Of a DNA stretch of 64,000 nucleotides, positions 51,649 through 59,131 are shown in pieces. Source of the DNA: Achromobacter kerstersii (GTDB taxonomy: Bacteria; Pseudomonadota; Gammaproteobacteria; Burkholderiales; Burkholderiaceae_B); contig NZ_CADIJQ010000005.1 of the NCBI RefSeq assembly GCF_902859595.1, positions 124,001-188,000 on the forward strand. The letters are read 5' to 3'. Both the position numbers and the translations under genes were made by a program. Position 1 is the first letter of the stretch; every line of letters begins with the position of its first letter. The notes beneath the pieces were generated by a model. The model ran no database searches. It had not been told where the DNA came from and saw only the letters and a list, made by a program, of their open reading frames with translations.

Positions 51649-52775
51649 CTAATCTCTACTGAACTGGCCCCGCACGGAAGGCGCGAGCGGGCGCATTAAC
51701 TGGCAAGGGGTGGGGCTACCGCCATTCACGGCCAAGTATCTTAGTGCATGGCGTCGGTGTACGTTGATGTGCTTCTAGGCGCGTTAATGCGCCCGTCCGC
51801 TGGCGCGAGGGATTAGCCGCAGGCTACAGAGCAATGAGGGGATCGCGTCCGGTCCGCACCTAGACGAACGAAACACTCACGCAATGGGCACAACATATAC
51901 GGCATGCACAACGCCGATGGAGGGGGGTGATGGCTAGAAGTCACGCACGAGACCAGAGCGCGTCGTGTCACTGCATTCGTGACATCGCCCTGACTCGACC
52001 GACGTTCGGCCGATCTGCCAAGTGCCGCACTCCGGCATCCATCGATTCTGTAAGTTTGGAGTAAAGCATGCTCTCAACCCTCGACCCGGCCTGCACAATG
52101 TACGCCACCTTGAGTTTTGCCGAGAAATGGAACACGCCAAAGTAGGGCTGGGCAAAAAGGTCGATTCTTGAAGTGCACCACCCGCTCCCGCCCCTGTCCA
52201 ACGGCCTCTGCGTATACGCACCCACCAACTCGAAAGTTAGGCACCCCGGTAGCCTTGAAACCACACGGCTAGCGTCAGCTTATGGGTACGCTACGGCAAC
52301 GTGGTCGCAGAGTGCCGATCAGATTTCTCGGCCGCAGCCTCCTCTGTCGCTCTTGGCTCCTTTACGTCAGTTCGCCCAAATGGGCTTTTCCACCTGGTCG
52401 TGTAGGCAAGTTTGGGATCCACTGCAGCTTCGAAGGCTTGACCCAGGTCCCCTTGCTCGCCAGAGGCCAATCCGCCCTCTCCCAAAATTTCCGGAATCTT
52501 CATGCTCCGCCGGCCCCCTGCTGCCTCAACATTTTTTTCAGCCTCTCTTTTGATATACGCGCTACCTACGAACTAACCATTTCGACCACAGCATTAGTCT
52601 GGAAATTCACAACCGAACGTTAGTTTGGCCATGAAAGTAGCCGTTTAGGCGAACCCAGCGGACGGGCACTCCCAGACGCGCGGAAGGGTTTGAAGCGTCC
52701 GCGCCAGACGATCTTCTGGCTAGCGACCCGATAAGCTTACACTGCGGGAGCCGCTCCAACCTCGAAAGGTTAAAC
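51649..52775. other. 1.1 kb without a recognised gene, upstream of hsdM
   Basis: Several short open frames (up to 126 codons) overlap each other on both strands, with none showing a ribosome site plus a family pattern. A 70-codon minus-strand frame ending at 52291 has GGCGGAGC before its ATG but an unconvincing composition. A small dyad GGCGC-GTTAAT-GCGCC lies near 51779. The region may be decayed coding sequence, an RNA gene or regulatory DNA; I see nothing decisive. Confidence 0.4.
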
Positions 52776-53045
52776 ATGCGCGAATCGGATCAGTTCAGAA
52801 TTGAAATAACACCAGCACTCCATGCCCTTCTGGAACGTGCGGCCACGCTGAAGGGCAACACTTTAGAAGAGTTTGTCGCTCAAACGCTAACACGTGTCGC
52901 TGAGGCAGCAATGCCTAAAAATGATTTAATTTTTCTGTCTAAAGCGGGTCAAGAGGCGCTCGTTGAGTCATTGCTCGACCCGCCTCCACCAAACGCAGCC
53001 TTAAAAAAGGCGTCCCAGCAACACAAGAAACTTTTTGGGTATTAG
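52776..53045 (+). CDS. DUF1778 antitoxin (TacA-like), orphan
   Basis: 89 residues with AAAGG before the ATG. The N-terminal half is a ribbon-helix-helix-like unit (DQFRIEITPALHALLERAATLKGNTLEEFVAQTLTRV) and the C-terminal tail DPPPPNAALKKASQQH matches the toxin-neutralising tail of DUF1778 antitoxins. These normally pair with a downstream GNAT acetyltransferase toxin that acetylates charged tRNA. No such gene follows; the next gene is convergent and unrelated. It is thus an orphan, either a relic or an anti-addiction factor. Confidence 0.78.
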   Translation: MRESDQFRIEITPALHALLERAATLKGNTLEEFVAQTLTRVAEAAMPKNDLIFLSKAGQEALVESLLDPPPPNAALKKASQQHKKLFGY

Positions 53046-53057
53046 TCCGAAGGCTCG

Positions 53058-53336
53058 TCAACGAAAGGGTTTCCCCAGCTTTCCGCTTTTGGTGAGCACA
53101 CCAGACCGTCGCAACGCCTCGAGGGTTTTTTCGATGCCAATGTCGTAAGGGTTATCTGCTGGAACCTCCACCTCGAGAACTTTAATACGAACAGGTAGGC
53201 GTCGCTCACGCAATACCGTCTCGCGATCCAAATCGGGGGCGCCCGACTGCTTCGCGGTCAATGAGGCTCGTGAGCCAACCTTCGAGTACCGAGCAATGAC
53301 CTTCGTACGATACGCGGCAGCAGAATTTTTTCCCAT
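53058..53336 (-). CDS. Small basic protein of unknown function
   Basis: 92 residues, ATG at 53336. The N-terminus is basic (MGKNSAAAYRTKVIARYSKVGSR), the middle beta-rich (RIKVLEVEVPADNPYDIGIEKTLEALRRSGVL), and the tail again basic. No family recognised and no good ribosome site. It is convergent with the orphan antitoxin gene, 12 bp apart, and could be a partner or an independent small gene. Confidence 0.45.
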   Translation of the reverse strand: MGKNSAAAYRTKVIARYSKVGSRASLTAKQSGAPDLDRETVLRERRLPVRIKVLEVEVPADNPYDIGIEKTLEALRRSGVLTKSGKLGKPFR

Positions 53337-53751
53337 GATTAAGTCCGTCCGTGGGCGCTATAAATACTACCTCTATAGCGGTACGCGCGCAGCCAAACCG
53401 GAAAAGAACATTCTGCGTTTAGGCCTCGTAAGGTGACCACTCAAAAATCCTCGATTTCCCGGCATTTTAGTTTGCCGATATTAACGCTGCAGCCGACACG
53501 CGAGTGAGCATCAACGATGCCCGCCGCTTACATTCCTACCGGTCCCATTGATTAACGCACGGGCGATTCGTAAATGCCCAGGAGGGCGACGCGCGTATTC
53601 ACGCTCGCTCGTCCGACGCAATATACATGGAACTAACGTGGGTGGTGTTGAAGCGTTCGACGTGGACGTTATGTTGTGGCTTATCCGCCGGGATGAATTC
53701 GAGCTTTATGCCCCAAGCATCCGTCCCACGTGATGATCAACCCCTCCCATA
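53337..53751. other. Intergenic region after the kinase/helicase operon
   Basis: 415 bp of lower GC with no supported gene. A 62-codon plus-strand frame at 53548 lacks a ribosome site and family features. It separates the small basic gene from the operon end. Confidence 0.4.
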
Positions 53752-55104
53752 TTAACGAATATCTTTTGGCCGCCGCCGCGAGCTTGCCGCGGAATCTGGC
53801 TTTGACCGCCTTACTTCAATCAGACCGTATGCACTTTCCAGGGCACGCAAAGCTGTTCCGAGATTCTCACGCAATAACTCCTCACGCTCTGCTGCGTCCG
53901 ACCGTTGTTCCGATCTCTGGGCGGCAGCCCTTCGCTTTATGACGTTTCCAAAGCTCCCTGAAACCATCGGCGCGAGTTCTACGTCAACCAGCCACGGTGA
54001 TCGCGTACGAAAGACAATGGGATCAGCGCGTCTTATATCATGGAGGATTCGGAGTTCTGATATCGAAATATCTGAATTCTCATCGCCGTTAAGCTGAAGA
54101 CTATTGTTCAACACGGCCAAGCCAAAGCCATTGAACTGCCGAAGAGCCACTTCTTTGCCAAACATTACCGTAAACGCGCAATAGGCGACAGAGACCGCCC
54201 CTCCTTTATCATCATACTTCTTTGATAGCTCAAGAAACTCAAATGAACCCGGTTCAATTAGGCTAATTAAAAAACCTTGCTCCAAAGGGTTGCGCGTTTC
54301 GCCGTCCGAGCGCTTAAGCGCTTCCATTATTATGTCGAATCTCTTTTCTCGACTCTGAATCCCGTTTAGCGACTGTACGACCTGCGGAAGCGACCTTTGA
54401 AGAAAATCCCTTTGACTAGAACTTACTTGCGACTCAGCCCATGCTTGAATTTGCTCTGCAAGAAACCTCTCCGTAGCCCCCTTACGATCCTCCAGGTCCG
54501 AAACTGATTGCAAGAATCCGCACATTCTGGCGATATGAACCCGTGCCTCGACATCGACCTCATTTGCGGTCAATACGCTCGCTTCAAGCCAACGGCCGAG
54601 AATGTCGGCGATAAATTCGCTCGGCCAGCCTCTCATAAGCGCCTGAGCGCAGACAAACGACAAAGTGCGGCGCACTCCATCCCCACCAACGAACCGCAAG
54701 TCGGTATCACCGCCGCCAGTCATCAAGAGTTCCCCCATGATAAGACCGACAAATCCGAATGCAGCCATTGTGCCTAAGGGCCTTTCAATCAACGCACCGG
54801 CTTTATCGAAGTCCTCCGTGAACCAAGTCCGCATGACTGACGTTATTGGACTAATCCCCCCAGGGAACGCGAGCATCTTTGGCAAAAATTTCGTCAAGAC
54901 AGCTTCCGGGCCAATAAGTATCGCCGGGGTGTCAGCACTCCCCCCTTTATTGCGGGTCCACACCACGCGTACCTGATGCGGGTATAGCATTTGCCAAACC
55001 TCTTGACGTTGAGCCGGGCGAGCGAGTGCACGCACTTCTCCCAGCCGTCCAAAATTTCGCATCAGATTTTCAGCGTCAATATCCGCAATCAAGAAATCTT
55101 TCAT
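53752..55104 (-). CDS. Unknown 450-residue protein, last gene of the kinase/helicase operon
   Basis: 450 residues; ATG overlaps the helicase stop by 4 bp. No characterised domain recognised. There is a beta-rich N-terminal region (QVRVVWTRNKGG), a hydrophobic stretch at about 112-129 (TMAAFGFVGLIMGELLMTGG) that could be a single membrane or buried helix, a long alpha-helical middle and a basic C-terminus ending SRRRPKD. Its fixed place after kinase and helicase suggests an effector or scaffold of the same system. Codon use is less GC-rich than the flanking chromosome. Confidence 0.75.
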   Translation of the reverse strand: MKDFLIADIDAENLMRNFGRLGEVRALARPAQRQEVWQMLYPHQVRVVWTRNKGGSADTPAILIGPEAVLTKFLPKMLAFPGGISPITSVMRTWFTEDFDKAGALIERPLGTMAAFGFVGLIMGELLMTGGGDTDLRFVGGDGVRRTLSFVCAQALMRGWPSEFIADILGRWLEASVLTANEVDVEARVHIARMCGFLQSVSDLEDRKGATERFLAEQIQAWAESQVSSSQRDFLQRSLPQVVQSLNGIQSREKRFDIIMEALKRSDGETRNPLEQGFLISLIEPGSFEFLELSKKYDDKGGAVSVAYCAFTVMFGKEVALRQFNGFGLAVLNNSLQLNGDENSDISISELRILHDIRRADPIVFRTRSPWLVDVELAPMVSGSFGNVIKRRAAAQRSEQRSDAAEREELLRENLGTALRALESAYGLIEVRRSKPDSAASSRRRPKDIR

Positions 55105-56270
55105 GATTTTTTTCCAAACAAATTCTTTACGGCAATTTTTGTCGGATTGGGCTTTGCGAGTGCAGACGCAAAGAAAGGGTGAAGCGGCTTATCGTGGTAT
55201 ATAGTTAGCGCAGTTTTCGCTCGCGTCACTGCCATAAATACAACCCGCCTTTCATGCTTTTGATATTTCGGAAAAAGATCCGCTGCGATAACATGCGCAC
55301 TCCGAAACTCAAGTCCTTTCGCCGAATGAACTGTGCTTACCCACACGGGCAGTTTTGGATCGAACATAGTTCTAGACATAGCGTTTGTCACTTGATCAGC
55401 AAGATCAGGTACTGCACGAAGCTGCTCAACCAAGGTCGCAACAAAGCTTCGATCTTCGGGTACTAAAACGCCTATTAGCTGCCCAGGATATACAGCCAAT
55501 TGCTTAACCAGTTTGGGGATCAATTCCACTATTTGGTCAGGCAACTGAATATTTGGCACTACTTCTACATTGCCAGGGTCACCTTTATATTGGTGAGTCC
55601 CCAGCATAGGTTCGTGACCAAATTTACCTGCCATGACCTTATCGGCCACTTCCAGAATTGCTGGAGCCACGCGATAGTGATACTTCAGCTTAACAGATGC
55701 GTTCCACGCGTGCGATTGAAGCCAGCCACCGTCCTGTGATCCAATGTTGTAGATCCCTTGTCGCAAATCTGCAGCGCAAGAAAGATTCTTTGCAAGATAC
55801 TTAAATATCTCGAGATCCTCATCTGAATAGTCCTGCGCCTCATCGATGAATAACAGCGGGTACGAATTTCGACCCAGGCCAGAACGCATCATGGTATTCA
55901 TTGCCGATTTCAATGCCGAATCTCGCTCCTTGTACGATTCGCCATCCCTTCGTTCTGGCAGACAGCCATGATCACCTAGAACTTGCTCCAGTAACTTTCT
56001 CTGTGTGATGATCCTATTGACGGGAAATGCATATAAGTCAGCCCCCGTTCGAATAAAATTTTGCAATAAATTCGTAAAACAAATTATGTAGAACTCTGCA
56101 TCCGGAGACGCCAAAAACAAATGATTGGCGCGAAGGAGTAGAAGATTCGTCTTACCGCTCCCCGGAGGGCCAGAAAGAATAATATCCTTATCGAGATCTT
56201 CTCCGAGAATCTTGAGCTGCTCCTCGAGCAAATCATTCTCATCAACCCACCAAGTCCCTGACATTTCCAA
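55101..56270 (-). CDS. Short SF1 (UvrD/Rep-like) helicase
   Basis: 389 residues, about half the size of UvrD or Rep. Motif I GPPGSGKT (34-41), motif II DEAQD (143-147), motif V-like STVHSAKGLEF (312-322) and motif VI VTRAKTAL (348-355) are all present, so ATPase and translocase activity is likely. The 1B/2B accessory domains and any nuclease domain are absent. ATG 11 bp after the kinase gene. Such compact UvrD-like ATPases occur as sensors or motors in several defence systems. Confidence 0.87.
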   Translation of the reverse strand: MEMSGTWWVDENDLLEEQLKILGEDLDKDIILSGPPGSGKTNLLLLRANHLFLASPDAEFYIICFTNLLQNFIRTGADLYAFPVNRIITQRKLLEQVLGDHGCLPERRDGESYKERDSALKSAMNTMMRSGLGRNSYPLLFIDEAQDYSDEDLEIFKYLAKNLSCAADLRQGIYNIGSQDGGWLQSHAWNASVKLKYHYRVAPAILEVADKVMAGKFGHEPMLGTHQYKGDPGNVEVVPNIQLPDQIVELIPKLVKQLAVYPGQLIGVLVPEDRSFVATLVEQLRAVPDLADQVTNAMSRTMFDPKLPVWVSTVHSAKGLEFRSAHVIAADLFPKYQKHERRVVFMAVTRAKTALTIYHDKPLHPFFASALAKPNPTKIAVKNLFGKKS

Positions 56271-56281
56271 CGCCTCCCTTT

Positions 56282-57631
56282 CTACCGTCTAATCAGTTCT
56301 TCAATTATTGAAAGCATCCAAGCCTGAAACACGTCGGCGAATCCATCAAGGCTCTGCATGGCAGGACCAAGACTATTCCAGCCGATTTCCGTTTCAGCTA
56401 AGCCTTTCGATGCCCTCGCGTAAACGTCGATAAGACTACTATCCTCTTTCAGAGCGACAGCAACTTGAATGCGAAATGGTAGAGTCAGACCCAAGTTTGG
56501 AGCGGCGACGAAGGTATAAGTTATCGCGGGATTTGGATACAGCCCGCCAACGAGGTCGGTCGATCTCGTTGGCACAATCCTTCCAAGCTCGGCAAGCGCA
56601 TTGTCGAATTGAGCCCTAGTGGCACGTACTATCGTGCGTAAAGCGATGGCTTTGAGGCGCCGCGCCTCTGCGTCCTCGATTGCATCAACGCGACCAAGGA
56701 TATCGCCAATTGAAAGCTGCCGCTGCAGCGCGTCTTTCCGGGCCTGAAGAGTGGGCCGGTGCGATACCGAGTCCGACCGCTTGAAGTCTTCCCATCGGAT
56801 CAGTTCGAGCCGTTCGATAGGCTTTTTCAAAAGACACCGGGTGGCTAAGTTGCAAAGTCGGGAATCAACGTCATCCGACTTCACAACGACAGAATCATTG
56901 TCAATGGCTCTCACTAAGTCGGCGTGCCTGGCGGTTGCGTATTGAAAAATCGGCTTCCTTACGATCAAGTCATGCAAGACTGCTCCAATTTGATAGAAGG
57001 TAATAGCTCTCCATCCATCCAAGGTGTCTTCTTCGCAGCCATGAATCATTTCGGTTGGGCTGTACTGATGGGTGCCAACGAAAGCTTTTGAAACCTGTAG
57101 AAGAGTCGCCGAATCATCGCCTGGCGGCCTCAACACGCCAAAGTCAAGCAACTTTAGCGAGCTTAAATCCTCACTCACATGAATATTGTCCGGCTTGATG
57201 TCACGATGCGTAAACCCCCAATTCTCAAGCTGCATAGCTGCGCTGGCCAACTGCTCAATAAGCGAAGCTATGTTTTCGCGAGGTATCAAATTGAGAGTTT
57301 CGGACAACCTTCTGCCCGGAGCAACTTCCATGGCGACAAATATATGTCCCGTGTCTTCGCAAACACCCGCATCGAGCACGCGCACCAAATTAGGGTGATT
57401 CTTATCGATGAGCTCCCGCTCTCGATTAACCCTAATTAGCTGGGCTTCCCGCCCGTATTGCTCCATCAAACCTGGATGAAATATTTTTAAAACCGCTTTA
57501 GCCTCACCCTTACTGACGTGAAGCACTACAGCTGACTTACCATGTGAACAGTAATTCCCTAGCTCCCAACCAGCTACCGCCCCGCCGGCCAACAGCGAAT
57601 CCGAGAATACTTTTGCTTCTGCGAAGTCCAT
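56282..57631 (-). CDS. Serine/threonine protein kinase with unknown C-terminal domain
   Basis: 449 residues. The first 290 are an eukaryotic-like kinase with VAIK-type Lys49 (AVLKIF), catalytic loop HRDIKPDN (142-149), DFG at 163-165 and an APE-like SPTE near 191-194; the glycine loop is degenerate (GNYCSHGKS). The remaining 160 residues have no recognised domain. No transmembrane helix, so cytoplasmic. It lies 20 bp after the ART-like gene and 11 bp before the helicase. It probably phosphorylates another product of the operon or a host target as a switch. Confidence 0.85.
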   Translation of the reverse strand: MDFAEAKVFSDSLLAGGAVAGWELGNYCSHGKSAVVLHVSKGEAKAVLKIFHPGLMEQYGREAQLIRVNRERELIDKNHPNLVRVLDAGVCEDTGHIFVAMEVAPGRRLSETLNLIPRENIASLIEQLASAAMQLENWGFTHRDIKPDNIHVSEDLSSLKLLDFGVLRPPGDDSATLLQVSKAFVGTHQYSPTEMIHGCEEDTLDGWRAITFYQIGAVLHDLIVRKPIFQYATARHADLVRAIDNDSVVVKSDDVDSRLCNLATRCLLKKPIERLELIRWEDFKRSDSVSHRPTLQARKDALQRQLSIGDILGRVDAIEDAEARRLKAIALRTIVRATRAQFDNALAELGRIVPTRSTDLVGGLYPNPAITYTFVAAPNLGLTLPFRIQVAVALKEDSSLIDVYARASKGLAETEIGWNSLGPAMQSLDGFADVFQAWMLSIIEELIRR

Positions 57632-57651
57632 CCCCCCCCCACAAGACAGAA

Positions 57652-58263
57652 TTATCTTAAGCTGTACCGGAATTTTTCCGCGACAAGCATGACCTCATTG
57701 CCACTGGCAGCCGCTGCTTCCAAACCATCATTATGGTGGTGAATGAACCCAAGCAAATCCATATCAGCCCGCATTTTATCTGGCGATGCATCAGTTATGC
57801 GCCAATAAAATTGATAGTAGGCAAACAAATCTTTGCATTTTGTGCTGTAGCACAACGAGTAATTACCTATTGGCTCTATCGCAATTATCACCGATGCTTG
57901 AGTTTTGTATCCCGCAGCAATGGCGACGTCCCCCGTACAAAACAACGAGCTTCCGCGATAGTCGACTCCAAAACGGTCCTCAAACCATCCTTTTAAAACC
58001 TCATGCACGGCAACGGGTGTATCTCTTGGTTGCCTGGCTCTCTGTAAGTTCGGATTGGCGATAATCCCATTTATCCCTGAAAGATATTTTTTAGAATGTG
58101 CTCGAAAGAGCATTGAAGCGCCTACATTCATCTTTCTCTCACATCGAAAATAATCGAAATTTCGGCCACCTAAGTAGGAACTTACTTCCAGCTTATCCCG
58201 CACCGACTTCGCTACGACAATTTTTCGAGCACCTCGTGCGATTGTCCGAACTCGATTGGCCAC
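57652..58263 (-). CDS. ADP-ribosyltransferase-like protein, first gene of the operon
   Basis: 203 residues from a GTG at 58263; an ATG at residue 45 is the alternative. The pattern resembles R-S-E ADP-ribosyltransferases: Arg54 in SMLFRAHS, the Ser/Thr block GSSLFCTGDVAIAAGY (Ser105/106, Thr110), and Glu190 in the C-terminal strand GNEVMLVAEKFRY. If correct, it would transfer ADP-ribose from NAD+ to a macromolecule and be the toxic effector. The assignment is by motif spacing only, with no wider similarity known to me. GGGTG lies 14 bases before the start. Confidence 0.6.
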   Translation of the reverse strand: MANRVRTIARGARKIVVAKSVRDKLEVSSYLGGRNFDYFRCERKMNVGASMLFRAHSKKYLSGINGIIANPNLQRARQPRDTPVAVHEVLKGWFEDRFGVDYRGSSLFCTGDVAIAAGYKTQASVIIAIEPIGNYSLCYSTKCKDLFAYYQFYWRITDASPDKMRADMDLLGFIHHHNDGLEAAAASGNEVMLVAEKFRYSLR

Positions 58264-58696
58264 TACGTTTCGAACACCCTAGGTACATCCGAGCCGTAGC
58301 CCGTGACGGAAAAGGCGAAGTCTATAACGTAAAGTAACAAAAACACGGATTTTGATCCACTCTGCGTTGGCTTTTGAAGAGGAACAACAGGCGATATAGT
58401 TTTGAGGGAAGGTGCATAAAGGAATGCCTAAACTGGCCCAGCACTTTCCAATTAATGAGGCGATGAGGCGAAATTCGCTTGAAGAGAACTCGCGAAGAGG
58501 CTTTGACCTCAGCGCGTTACTTAACGGCTTGCAGAGTGAGCATCTTCTATGCCTTTCGACTCGCCGTGTTCCGGCTTTGGGAGCGGGACGTTCAACATGT
58601 CCACCGTAATGCGCCGTACGCCGGGCATTACGACCCACCTTAGTTCGAGCTATATGGCGTGCGGGCGATGGTCCACCCCTGCAGGCCACTTGGCCG
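58264..58696. other. Region between the recombinase operon and the kinase operon
   Basis: 433 bp without a supported gene. A 147-codon minus-strand frame here is basic and low-quality with no ribosome site. It must contain the promoter of the ART/kinase/helicase operon and the end of the recombinase operon. No TACCCACA end repeats are seen here, so the trio is not a separate 5 kb element by this criterion. Confidence 0.4.
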
Positions 58697-59131
58697 TTAC
58701 TTCGGGCGCTTCGATCGCTCACGCTCCGGTTTTGGCAGCGGCGTGTTGAGCATCATGATGGTCACCCCTTTGCGCTCTGCATTGTGCGCCCAAGTCACGA
58801 ACTGCTCCTTAAGCAATCGGTTCTCTTGTGTCAGTCGGTCGACCTTGCCCTGCAGCCGATTGACTTGCTCCAATGCCGCTCGTACCCGCTCATCGCGAGG
58901 CGTGGCAGGCGTGCCACTCCAGGTTCCCCTCAGGGCTTCCTTCTTGAAGGCAAACGCGTTGGCGATCTCCGGGTAGCCGGAGAAGGTAAATCGAGAGTAA
59001 GCAATGCCTGTTGAGTCCTTCACCGCAGCAATGAGCAAGTCCCATGTGAGTTTGCCTTTCCAGCCGTCCAGGGCAGCGAGGACTGCCTGAATGCGCTCGT
59101 CAGTCAGATCTGGCGCGCGAGTTTTCTTCAT
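58697..59131 (-). CDS. Small coiled-coil protein of the recombinase operon (TnpC-like)
   Basis: 144 residues; ATG shares ATGA with the upstream recombinase stop. N-terminal part TDERIQAVLAALDGWKGKLTWDLLIAAV resembles a small helical DNA-binding domain; residues about 85-115 (ALEQVNRLQGKVDRLTQENRLLKEQF) form a clear coiled coil. It occupies the place of TnpC in Tn554-type elements, a non-recombinase helper that influences orientation and frequency of insertion. Identity with that family is inferred from place and coiled coil only. Confidence 0.68.
   Translation of the reverse strand: MKKTRAPDLTDERIQAVLAALDGWKGKLTWDLLIAAVKDSTGIAYSRFTFSGYPEIANAFAFKKEALRGTWSGTPATPRDERVRAALEQVNRLQGKVDRLTQENRLLKEQFVTWAHNAERKGVTIMMLNTPLPKPERERSKRPK

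Noticed and set aside
52291..52503. A 70-codon minus-strand frame with GGCGGAGC before ATG
   Set aside because: The ribosome site is too close to the ATG and the sequence has no recognisable feature; possible but unsupported.
51968..52623. Overlapping frames of 98, 126 and 113 codons upstream of hsdM
   Set aside because: They overlap on both strands, none has a ribosome site with a family match, and the composition is inconsistent; left as an unresolved region.
53752..58263. Assignment of the kinase/helicase operon to Mokosh
   Set aside because: Mokosh combines an RNA-helicase with kinase or PLD domains of different size and gene number; here the helicase is a 389-residue UvrD-like protein with two further genes, so the name is not supported.
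58279..58722. A 147-codon minus-strand frame between the two operons
   Set aside because: Basic, Arg/Ser-rich translation without ribosome site, overlapping the end of the small coiled-coil gene.
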